NCBI RefSeq assembly: GCF_001665835.1
Contig: NZ_LZSX01000008.1
Coordinates: 62,001 to 126,000 of the forward strand
DNA: 64,000 bases
Direction: 5' to 3'
From: Mycobacterium colombiense
GTDB taxonomy: Bacteria; Actinomycetota; Actinomycetes; Mycobacteriales; Mycobacteriaceae
Both the position numbers and the translations under genes were made by a program. Below are positions 44,854 to 51,523 of this stretch, in pieces; the first letter of the stretch is position 1, and every line of letters starts with the position of its first letter. The notes under the pieces were generated by a model. The model was given only the letters and a program-made list of their open reading frames with translations, did not search any database and had not been told where the DNA came from.

Positions 44854-46311
44854 ATGACTGAGGAGCCACGGACCGGCCAGGCCGACAAACTCGCTTCGAT
44901 CCTCGCCCGCGACATCGAAGCCGATATCGTCCGCCGTGGCTGGGCGGTAGGCGAGTCGCTGGGCTCCGAACAGGCGCTGCAGCAGCGCTTCGGGGTGAGC
45001 CGGTCGGTGCTGCGGGAGGCCGTCCGCCTGGTCGAACACCATCAGGTCGCGCGGATGCGCCGCGGGCCCAACGGCGGGTTGTACATCTGCGAGCCCGACG
45101 CGGGGCCCGCCACCCGCGCGGTCGTCATCTATCTCGAATACCTGGGCACCACGCTGGGCGACTTGCTCAACGCGCGCCTGGTGCTCGAGCCGCTGGCGGC
45201 CTCCCTCGCCGCCGAGCGCATCGACGAGGCCGGCATCGCGCGGCTGCGGGCGGTGCTGCAGGCCGAACAGCAGTGGAAGCCCGGTTTACCGGCGCCGCGC
45301 GACGAGTTCCACATGGCGCTGGCCGAGCAATCCAAAAACCCGGTGCTGCAACTCTTTATCAATGTCCTGATGCGGCTCACCACCCGCTACGCGTTGGCGT
45401 CGCGGGCGGATTCGGCGACCGAGGCGATCGAGGCGGTCGACCATCTGCACGCGCACCACTCCGCGATCGTCGCGGCCGTCACGGCCGGCGATTCGGCGCG
45501 CGCCAAGACGCTGTCCGAGCGACACGTCGAGGCCGTCACCGCCTGGCTGGAGCAGCATCACGCGGGCGACGGGACCCGGGGTCGCAAGAGGCGCAGGCGC
45601 CTCGATTCCGAAGCACCCCGGGGCAAACTGGCCGAGATGCTGGCCGTCACCATCGGTGACGACATCGCCGCGAGCGGCTGGCACGTGGGTTCGGTCTTCG
45701 GCACCGAGACGACCCTGCTGGAGCGCTACCGGGTGAGCCGCGCGGTGCTCCGCGAGGCGGTGCGACTGCTCGAATACCACTCGATAGCCCACATGCGCCG
45801 GGGGCCCGGCGGCGGGCTCGTCATCGCCCAACCCGCCGCGCAAGCCAGCATCGACACGATCGCGCTGTACCTGCAGTACCGCGAGCCCAGCCGCGAGGAC
45901 CTGCGATGCGTCCGCGACGCCATCGAGATCGACAACGTCGCCAAGGTGGTCAAGCGGCTGGGCGAACCCGAGGTGGCGGCTTTCCTGGCCGGCCATCGGT
46001 CCGGGCTGCCGGAAACCTCGCGCCAGACGGCCGACGACGTGCGTGAGGCGATCGCGGAGGAGTTCAACTTCCACGTCGGCCTGGCGCAGCTCGCCGGCAA
46101 CGCGCTGCTGGACCTGTTCCTGCGGATCATCGTCGAGCTGTTCCGCCGGCACTGGTCGAGCACCGGGCAGGCGCTGCCGACCTGGTCGGACGTGCTGGCC
46201 GTGCACCACGCTCACCTGCGGATCGTCGAGGCGGTCGGGGCGGCCGACGAGAGCGTCGCCGCTTATCGCCTCCGCCGTCATCTCGACGCGGCCGCCTCGT
46301 GGTGGCTGTAG
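44854..46311 (+). CDS. GntR/FadR regulator with two complete units in tandem
   Basis: A 485-residue protein made of two GntR/FadR modules. Each half has a winged helix (SRSVLREAVRLVEHHQVARMRRGPNGG near residues 48-75, and SRAVLREAVRLLEYHSIAHMRRGPGGG near residues 295-320, quoted as key motifs) followed by an FCD-type effector domain. A single chain would thus carry what normally needs a dimer. As I recall, M. tuberculosis Rv3060c beside fadE22 has the same double form. It probably regulates fadE22 and the thiolase pair; acyl-CoA effectors are known for FadR-type proteins. Confidence 0.92.
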   Translation: MTEEPRTGQADKLASILARDIEADIVRRGWAVGESLGSEQALQQRFGVSRSVLREAVRLVEHHQVARMRRGPNGGLYICEPDAGPATRAVVIYLEYLGTTLGDLLNARLVLEPLAASLAAERIDEAGIARLRAVLQAEQQWKPGLPAPRDEFHMALAEQSKNPVLQLFINVLMRLTTRYALASRADSATEAIEAVDHLHAHHSAIVAAVTAGDSARAKTLSERHVEAVTAWLEQHHAGDGTRGRKRRRRLDSEAPRGKLAEMLAVTIGDDIAASGWHVGSVFGTETTLLERYRVSRAVLREAVRLLEYHSIAHMRRGPGGGLVIAQPAAQASIDTIALYLQYREPSREDLRCVRDAIEIDNVAKVVKRLGEPEVAAFLAGHRSGLPETSRQTADDVREAIAEEFNFHVGLAQLAGNALLDLFLRIIVELFRRHWSSTGQALPTWSDVLAVHHAHLRIVEAVGAADESVAAYRLRRHLDAAASWWL

Positions 46312-46388
46312 AAAACTCGATCGCCGGCCGTCTCCAATGAGGCAAACCTAAATGTGATCTGTTGCGCGGTATAGCGAAGGCCCGTCTG

Positions 46389-46394
46389 GGGTAC
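46389..46394 (+). promoter_or_regulatory. GGGTAC box, possible SigF-type -10 element
   Basis: GGGTAC lies 48 bases before the GTG of the anti-sigma-like gene. Mycobacterial SigF promoters end in GGGTA(T/C), but no clear GTTT -35 box is found at the right distance. Weak call. Confidence 0.25.
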
Positions 46395-46441
46395 TGGGAA
46401 GGGGGGACGGTGTGAGCCGACCCAGCAGGGGGTTGGCGTAA

Positions 46442-47434
46442 GTGATCGAAAGCGAGAGCGCTGAAGTGACGGCGGACAACGAAACCAGACAATACGGTTT
46501 CGTCCACTCCGCATCGATTTATCACTCTCAGCAGGAGTTTTTGGAGTTGGTGGGCCGCTTCGTCGGCGACGGTTTGGCGGTGGACGAGGCGGTGCTGCTC
46601 GCCGTGCCTCCCGCGACACTTGCGGTGCTGCACGACGTGTTGTTCGCCGGCGGCGACTTGCCCGCCGCCGTGCGCATGATCGACATCACCGAGGTGGCCC
46701 GCAACCCGAGCCGGTTCATGGCGATGGAGGGCGCGTTCATCGACGAGCACCCGGACCAACGAGTCCGGATCGTCAGCCAGCTCGCGTGGCCCGGCCGCAC
46801 CGACGAAGAGTTCGTCTCCTGCATCGAGCACGAAGCGCTCGTCAACGAGGCCATGGACGGCTACCCGGCGACAAGCCTGTGCCTCTACGACGCGAGCCGG
46901 CTCGACGATGTCCTCCTGGCCGACGCCCGCGCCACACATCCGCTGCTATGGGAATGCGGTGCGCTGCAGCGCAGCCCGAATTTCGCCCCCAGGGACGTCC
47001 TGGAACGCTGCAACCAACCACTGGCCGCCGGCCCCGGCGCGGTCACCTACATGGTCCGCAAGTCGGCGGACCTTCGGCCGGCCCGGTCCTTCGCCGTCGA
47101 CTACGCGGGCTGGATGGGGCTGTCGCAGGACTGCATCGAGGATCTGCAGCTGGTCGCCACCGAGTTGGCCACCAACAGCCTGATGTACACCGGGGGCGCC
47201 TGCCGGTTGGCCTTCTGGCAGGACGACGGGCATCTGATCTGCGAGGCACGCGACACCGGGCGATTCGAGGACCCGCTGGTGGGGCGCCTGGACCCGGGCC
47301 CGTGCGGTCCCGCGAGTCGCGGCCTGTATCTGGTCAACGCCATCTCGGACTTGGTGCGAACCCACACCACCAGGACGGGTACGACTATCCAGGCATACCT
47401 GCCGTGCGAGCCCGCTGCCGGCCCGGCCGGTTAA
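46442..47434 (+). CDS. MEDS-domain / HATPase_c anti-sigma-like regulator
   Basis: A 330-residue protein with two parts. Residues ~18-190 resemble the MEDS (DcmR-type) sensory domain (HSASIYHSQQEFLELVGRFV). Residues ~215-320 form a GHKL ATPase of the RsbW/anti-sigma type (VATELATNSLMYTG as the N box, EARDTGRFEDP as G1, GLYLVNAISDLV as G2). Proteins with this fusion bind sigma-factor antagonists or anti-antagonists and switch stress responses after sensing a signal. No sigma factor is adjacent. GTG 46442 is the likely start. Confidence 0.85.
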   Translation: MIESESAEVTADNETRQYGFVHSASIYHSQQEFLELVGRFVGDGLAVDEAVLLAVPPATLAVLHDVLFAGGDLPAAVRMIDITEVARNPSRFMAMEGAFIDEHPDQRVRIVSQLAWPGRTDEEFVSCIEHEALVNEAMDGYPATSLCLYDASRLDDVLLADARATHPLLWECGALQRSPNFAPRDVLERCNQPLAAGPGAVTYMVRKSADLRPARSFAVDYAGWMGLSQDCIEDLQLVATELATNSLMYTGGACRLAFWQDDGHLICEARDTGRFEDPLVGRLDPGPCGPASRGLYLVNAISDLVRTHTTRTGTTIQAYLPCEPAAGPAG

Positions 47435-47456
47435 TACGAAGCGGTCCAAGAAAATA

Positions 47457-47491
47457 GCGGCCCGCCGAGACCACGGGTCCCAGCGGGTCGC
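47457..47491 (-). terminator. Hairpin ending the first lipoprotein-like gene
   Basis: Read on the minus strand, the stem pairs GCGACCCGC with GCGGGCCGC (one mismatch) around a 17-base loop and is followed by TATTTTCTT. It lies 14 bases after the stop at 47505 and also faces the end of the anti-sigma-like gene, so it may serve both strands. A similar hairpin follows the second lipoprotein gene. Confidence 0.6.
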
Positions 47492-47504
47492 TTGTCTTTT
47501 TCGG

Positions 47505-47714
47505 TCAGAGGCCGAGAGCCCCGGTGATCCCACCGACAATCCCGCCGACCGTGCCACCGACGGTGCCACCGACCGTGCCGCCGGTGGTGCCGCCCAGCGT
47601 GCCTCCGGTCGTGGTCCCACTTATCAAACATCCGGTCGGCGCGAACAACACCACGACGAATCCCGCGGCGGCCGCGGTAGCTTTAAGGACCTTCTTTGTC
47701 CTCGTTGAATTCAT
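47505..47714 (-). CDS. Small exported glycine/threonine-repeat protein, lipoprotein-like
   Basis: A 69-residue protein: basic start (MNSTRTKKVLKATAAA), a hydrophobic export helix, Cys at the end of it (LFAPTGC, an imperfect lipobox), and a tail of repeats of GGTVGGT type ending ITGALGL. AAAGGA precedes ATG 47714 at good distance. The sequence is paralogous to the gene at 48132-48317 (shared K-K-[VI]-LKA-A start, Cys, Gly-rich tail). Probably lipid-anchored on the cell envelope; function unknown. Confidence 0.7.
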   Translation of the reverse strand: MNSTRTKKVLKATAAAAGFVVVLFAPTGCLISGTTTGGTLGGTTGGTVGGTVGGTVGGIVGGITGALGL

Positions 47715-48084
47715 AATCAATTCCTTTCATCTGGAGGGCATCGCCCCGCAGGTAAACCGTCCAATTTAACGGATGCTACAACGGCTATTGAATAAACGTA
47801 AAGACCTAATTTGCATTTGGTGTGGTGCGCCCTGTGAGCGCCCGGCGCATCGCCAATTAGCCACTGCGACAGCAGTATTCGGAGACAGGCGCGCGCGGAT
47901 TCTATGGCGCTTGCGCAGAGGCGTAAACAAAGACATGCGCGGTCCACGGCCGTGCCGGTAAAGGGCAATTGGCGGCGCAAAACGCCATTGTTGCGGCGCT
48001 ATCGCGTGCTTAATCCCAGCCGAGGTCGGGTTTGGGTTTCTCCGTCATCTGGGGCCGCCGGATAGACGAAGCGAGTGAGGAATG
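47715..48084. other. Gene-free stretch between the two lipoprotein-like genes
   Basis: About 370 bases without a convincing frame. The end next to 47714 must hold the promoter of the first lipoprotein gene; it is AT-rich (TTAACGGATGC, TTGAATAAACG). A stem TGGCG...CGCCA near 47970 and low-complexity text complete it. Base composition is lower in GC than in neighbouring genes. Confidence 0.5.
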
Positions 48085-48119
48085 GCGTCCCGCCGAGACC
48101 GGGGTCCCGGCGGAGACGC
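48085..48119 (-). terminator. Hairpin ending the second lipoprotein-like gene
   Basis: Read on the minus strand, GCGTCTCCGCC pairs with GGCGGGACGC (with one unpaired base) around a short GC-rich loop 13 bases past the stop at 48132. The loop and right arm (GGTCTCGGCGGG) match the hairpin at 47457-47491, showing that gene and terminator were duplicated together. Confidence 0.6.
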
Positions 48120-48131
48120 TCGTTCAATCGG

Positions 48132-48317
48132 TTACAGAATGCCGCCTAGGATGCTGCCAATTCCGCCCCCAGTGCCGGCTCCGCCGCCGGTTCCGCCAAT
48201 GAGGCCCGAGCCCCCGGCTCCGCCGACGGTCGCACAGCCCGGTACTGCCAACACCGCGGCCACCCCGAGGGCCGCTACGGCAGCTTTGAGGATTTTCTTG
48301 GTGCTCTTCGCCTTCAT
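48132..48317 (-). CDS. Small glycine-rich lipoprotein
   Basis: A 61-residue protein: MKAKSTKKILKAAVAALG start, a hydrophobic stretch, a lipobox ending in AVPGC (Cys near residue 28), then a Gly/Ser/Thr-rich tail ending IGSILGGIL. GAAAGG precedes ATG 48317; the frame is open further upstream but that part lacks a signal. It is the paralogue of 47505-47714. It would be acylated and held at the membrane; function unknown. Confidence 0.75.
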   Translation of the reverse strand: MKAKSTKKILKAAVAALGVAAVLAVPGCATVGGAGGSGLIGGTGGGAGTGGGIGSILGGIL

Positions 48318-48510
48318 GATCGTGCCTTTCGGTGAGGGGTAGTTGAACAGCCGTCTAATTGACTGCTGCTCGGCGACATACCCCCTGTTAAACACGCGTA
48401 AACCAAACTTTTAGGACTGTTTTCTGTATTTTTTTGTACGGTCCGTTTGTGCGGCTCAGCGGCGTTTTGGGCCCGCCGAGGGAGTTGCGGACACCGTGGC
48501 CGGGCGTCTA

Positions 48511-48573
48511 ATGTCAACGCTCGTGCGTCTTTTCGAGCGAGTCGTAGTAGCTAGAACCCGCAGCGGGGTCTGA
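48511..48573 (+). CDS. Val/Leu-rich leader peptide of the LeuA-domain gene
   Basis: ATG 48511 to TGA 48571-48573 encodes 20 residues, MSTLVRLFERVVVARTRSGV, with six Val and two Leu. The run GTC GTA GTA and the CTT and AGA codons are rare in this GC-rich genome, as in leader peptides of attenuators. The stop lies between the arms of competing hairpins. It reads 76 bases upstream of a gene for a leucine-sensing domain. Ribosome stalling when branched-chain amino acids are scarce would decide which hairpin forms. No computed evidence is available; the call rests on codons, position and structure. Confidence 0.65.
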   Translation: MSTLVRLFERVVVARTRSGV

Positions 48574-48619
48574 TCCGGACCGACCCCCCGCTGTGGGTCG
48601 GAAGCTACTGCGGTCGGTC
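48561..48619 (+). promoter_or_regulatory. Attenuator with mutually exclusive hairpins
   Basis: AGCGGGGTC (48562-48570) can pair with GACCCC(CC)GCT (48582-48592). CCGACCC (48580-48586) can pair with GGGTCGG (48595-48601). GACCGACC (48578-48585) can pair with GGTCGGTC (48612-48619). All three use the same middle segment, so only one can form. The first arm covers the end of the leader peptide codons, as in amino-acid attenuators. No T-run follows any stem, so transcriptional and translational modes both remain open. Confidence 0.6.
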
Positions 48620-48648
48620 GCTCCTGCTGACCAGAGAAGACCGGCACC

Positions 48649-49176
48649 ATGACTTTTCCCGAGCGCAATCAGCTCCAAAATTTCGAATCCGCCCGTGCGT
48701 GGTTTGGCGAACGCTTCGGCGTCGCGTTGCCCCTCGGTCTGCGCGCTCAGGCCGACGCGATGTCCTGGGCAGGCTTCGTCGCGACCTATGCGCGCAAGGC
48801 CGGCCCGCTGCGGCTGGGCGACTGGCAGTGCGCTGACGACGGTCGCGCCGCGACCCGACTGGGCCCGCAGCCCCGCGACTACCGGGCCGTGATCGCCGTG
48901 GGCGATCGGATCAGCACCGTCACCGCTGCCGCTTCCGGACCGATCGCGGCCCTGACCGCGATGCTGCATGAGGGTGGGGTCACGGTCGAGGTCGTGCAGT
49001 TCCATCAGATGCGATCGACAACCGGCAGCGCGACTTTCATCTGCGGCAGCGACGGCGTCCGCGCCGAGTGGGCGATGGGCTGGGCGGACGATCCGACGCA
49101 GTCGGCGCTGCGCGCCGTGATCGCCTGCGCCAACCGGCTATTCGCCGCCCGTGCGGCGGGGCCGAGCAATAGGTGA
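48649..49176 (+). CDS. Free-standing LeuA regulatory (leucine-binding) domain protein
   Basis: A 175-residue protein resembling the C-terminal part of 2-isopropylmalate synthase rather than its TIM barrel. The region GPIAALTAMLHEGGVTVEVV, then GSDGVRAEWAMGWADDPTQS and LRAVIACANRL match the LeuA allosteric domain as I remember it (there GPLAAF..., ...VWGVGI..., SLRAVVSAVNR). The N-terminal helices (FESARAWFGERFGVAL) correspond to the linker before it. There is no catalytic domain. It could sense leucine and modulate LeuA or another partner. Such genes may be annotated 'homocitrate synthase'; that activity is not possible here. Confidence 0.72.
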   Translation: MTFPERNQLQNFESARAWFGERFGVALPLGLRAQADAMSWAGFVATYARKAGPLRLGDWQCADDGRAATRLGPQPRDYRAVIAVGDRISTVTAAASGPIAALTAMLHEGGVTVEVVQFHQMRSTTGSATFICGSDGVRAEWAMGWADDPTQSALRAVIACANRLFAARAAGPSNR

Positions 49177-49218
49177 GTTTCATGTGCGCTAACGCCAGTG
49201 ATAGCGCACATGAAGCTC
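49175..49218. terminator. Bidirectional terminator hairpin between convergent genes
   Basis: Stem of about 17 pairs: GAGTTTCATGTGCGCTA (49175-49191) with TAGCGCACATGAAGCTC (49202-49218), one G-T pair, ten-base loop. It lies between the LeuA-domain gene and the convergent P450 gene, and would stop transcription from both. Confidence 0.75.
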
Positions 49219-49264
49219 GACCCGTACCGCGACGGCGGCGACTGCGGCTGCCGTCGCGGACGTT

Positions 49265-50743
49265 CTACAGCGGGCGCAGCACGATCGGCATGCCGTCCAT
49301 CGGGATTGGCATGCCGCCGTAATCCCAATGCGGCTGATAGCCCGGCCGGGCCAGCTCGATGCGGTAGCGGCGCAGCAGCCGGTGCACCACGGTCTTGACC
49401 TCCAGCTGGCCGAACACCATGCCGATGCATTTGTGTGCACCGCCGCCGAACGGCGCGAACGCGTACCGGTGCTTCTTGTGCTCCGAGCGCGGTTCGGCGA
49501 ACCGCTCCGGGTCGAATTTGTCTGGCTCCGTCCACAATTCGGACAGCCGGTGGTTCATGCCGGGCCAGATGGTGATGTTGGTTCCGGCCGGGATGTAGTG
49601 GCCCAGCAGCTCGGTGTCGCGCACCGCCATCCGCATGTTGAACGGCAGCGGCGTCACCATGCGCAGCGACTCGTTCATGATGAGTTCGAGCGTTTCCAGC
49701 TTCTCGAGCGACTCGATGTCCAGCGGCCCGTCGCCCAGGCGGGCCGACTCCTCGCGCGCCCGCTCCTGCCACTCCGGGTTGGCGGCCATGTTGTAGACCA
49801 TCGTGGTGGTCGTCGAGGTGGACGTGTCGTGCGCGGCCATCATCAGGAAGATCATGTGGTTGACGATGTCCTCGTCGGTGAAGCTGTTGCCGTCGTCGTC
49901 CTCGGTGTGGCACAGCACGGTCAGCATGTCGTTGCCGGTGGCGTTGCGGCGGTCCTTGACCCGCTCGACGAAGTAGTCCTCGAGCAACTTGCGGGCCTTC
50001 AGGCCGCGCCACCACTTGAACGGCGGAATCGGCTGCCGGATGATCGCGCCGCCGGCGCGCGTCGTCGTGGTGAACGCCTGGTTGACCTTGGTGACCAGGT
50101 CATGGTCGGACCCTGGCTCGTGCCCCATGAACACCAGCGATGCGATGTCGAGGGTGAGTTCCTTCATCGCCGGGTGGAACAGGAACCGCGCGTCGTCGGT
50201 CGGCCAATGGGCGACGATGTCGGTGGCGACTTGATCGATGTGCTCGACGTAGCCGGTCAGCCGACTGCGGGTGAAGGCCTCCTGCATGATCCGGCGGTGG
50301 TACATGTGCTCGTCGAAGTCGAGCATCATCAGCCCCCGGTTGAAGAACGGCCCGATCACCGGGTGCCAGCCCTTCTGCGAGAAGTCCTTGTTCCTGTTGG
50401 AGAACACGGCCTGGGTGGCGTCGGGCCCCAGCGCGGTGACCGCGGGCATGATCGGTGAGTCCAGATAGATCAGCGGGCCGTGGTTCCGATAGAGGTGCAA
50501 CGCATAGTCCGGGCCGCCACGGAACAGCTCGATGATGTGGCCGAGAATCGGCAGCCCCGCATCGCCCAGCACGGGTTTGAGCTCGCTACCGGCCGGCGGT
50601 TCTGCCAGGACTACCGTCTCCCACTCACGGGCGAGCAGGCGCTTCTCGATCGCCCCCATGCCCGGGATGGTGTTCAGCGTCGGGGTGAACCGGCGCCGCG
50701 CCTGATCCAGCAGGTACTGCGGGGTGCTGATGGTGGCGGTCAT
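49265..50743 (-). CDS. cyp136: Cytochrome P450 (CYP136-like)
   Basis: A 492-residue P450: I-helix with MMAAHDTSTST, K-helix ESLR, meander, and haem loop FGGGAHKCIG with Cys439 as the thiolate. It hydroxylates a lipid-like substrate with electrons from a ferredoxin. GAGGAGC precedes ATG 50743; the open frame extends upstream into the promoter. The length and position between the double GntR gene and a TetR match M. tuberculosis CYP136 (Rv3059) by memory. Its substrate is unknown; the operators upstream point to control by the divergent TetR. Confidence 0.93.
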   Translation of the reverse strand: MTATISTPQYLLDQARRRFTPTLNTIPGMGAIEKRLLAREWETVVLAEPPAGSELKPVLGDAGLPILGHIIELFRGGPDYALHLYRNHGPLIYLDSPIMPAVTALGPDATQAVFSNRNKDFSQKGWHPVIGPFFNRGLMMLDFDEHMYHRRIMQEAFTRSRLTGYVEHIDQVATDIVAHWPTDDARFLFHPAMKELTLDIASLVFMGHEPGSDHDLVTKVNQAFTTTTRAGGAIIRQPIPPFKWWRGLKARKLLEDYFVERVKDRRNATGNDMLTVLCHTEDDDGNSFTDEDIVNHMIFLMMAAHDTSTSTTTTMVYNMAANPEWQERAREESARLGDGPLDIESLEKLETLELIMNESLRMVTPLPFNMRMAVRDTELLGHYIPAGTNITIWPGMNHRLSELWTEPDKFDPERFAEPRSEHKKHRYAFAPFGGGAHKCIGMVFGQLEVKTVVHRLLRRYRIELARPGYQPHWDYGGMPIPMDGMPIVLRPL

Positions 50744-50768
50744 AAACGCTCCTCTGCGTGCCCTCCGG

Positions 50769-50782
50769 GTGACGGCCGTCAC
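50769..50782. promoter_or_regulatory. Operator 1 of the P450/TetR pair
   Basis: GTGACGGCCGTCAC is a perfect 14-base palindrome, 26 bases before the P450 start. It shares the core TGACGGC(C/T)GTCA with operator 2 at 50804-50825. Confidence 0.7.
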
Positions 50783-50803
50783 TGATCTATAACCTTCGCT
50801 GAA

Positions 50804-50825
50804 AAACTTGACGGCTGTCAAGTTT
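50804..50825. promoter_or_regulatory. Operator 2 of the P450/TetR pair
   Basis: AAACTTGAC (50804-50812) and GTCAAGTTT (50817-50825) are perfect nine-base arms around GGCT. The site is 33 bases before the TetR start, and its core matches operator 1. Autoregulation and P450 repression by the divergent TetR protein is the natural reading. Confidence 0.72.
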
Positions 50826-50857
50826 GCTTTTTGGGCGCCGTGGTGCAAGGTCAGGGA

Positions 50858-51493
50858 GTGACCAGCCACCCCGCCACTCCAGAGCCGGGTACACGACGGC
50901 GTGGCGACAAACAACGCCAGGCGATCGTGCAGGCGGTGCGTGAACTGCTGCAGGAAAAGCCCTTTGCCGAGTTGTCAGTGAGCACCATCAGCCTGCGGGC
51001 CGGGGTGGCGCGATCCGGCTTCTACTTCTACTTCGACTCCAAGTACGCGGTGCTGGCACAACTCATGGCCGAGGCCGCCGAGGAGCTCGAGGAACTCACC
51101 GAGTACTTCGCCCCCCGGCAGGCCGGCGAGTCGCCCGAGCAGTTCGCCAAGCGGATGGTCGGCAGCGCCGCGGCCGTCTATGCGCACAACGACCCCGTCG
51201 TGACCGCCTGTAACGAGGCCCGCAACACCGACGTCGAGATTCGCGATCTGCTGGACCAGCAGTTCGAGGTGGTGCTCGCCCAGATTGTCGGGATCGTCGA
51301 GGCCGAGATGAAGGCCGGGACGGCCAGGCCGATCAGTGACGACCTGCCGACGCTGATCCGCACCCTGGCCGGAACGACCGCGCTGGTGCTGACCGGCGAC
51401 CCGATCCTGACCGGGCGCGACAGCGACCGCGACCGACGGGTGCGCGTCCTCGAGCAGTTGTGGCTGCACGCGCTGTGGGCGGGCCGTCCCTAG
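50858..51493 (+). CDS. TetR-family regulator (EthR-like)
   Basis: A 211-residue TetR repressor: N-terminal helix-turn-helix (RRGDKQRQAIVQAVRELLQ ... STISLRAGVARSGFYFYF), where GFYFYFDSKYAVL is the recognition helix region as in EthR, then a helical ligand domain. EthR-like proteins often control a neighbouring monooxygenase. The GTG at 50858 is used; an upstream TTG at 50831 is less likely. It diverges from the P450 gene across two matching palindromes. Confidence 0.92.
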   Translation: MTSHPATPEPGTRRRGDKQRQAIVQAVRELLQEKPFAELSVSTISLRAGVARSGFYFYFDSKYAVLAQLMAEAAEELEELTEYFAPRQAGESPEQFAKRMVGSAAAVYAHNDPVVTACNEARNTDVEIRDLLDQQFEVVLAQIVGIVEAEMKAGTARPISDDLPTLIRTLAGTTALVLTGDPILTGRDSDRDRRVRVLEQLWLHALWAGRP

Positions 51494-51523
51494 CGCGGTG
51501 GTACCGCCGGTATCGTCACGGCC

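Noticed and set aside
48511..48648. A T-box riboswitch before the LeuA-domain gene
   Set aside because: No T-box bulge sequence or specifier loop is visible, whereas a short Val/Leu reading frame with competing stems is.
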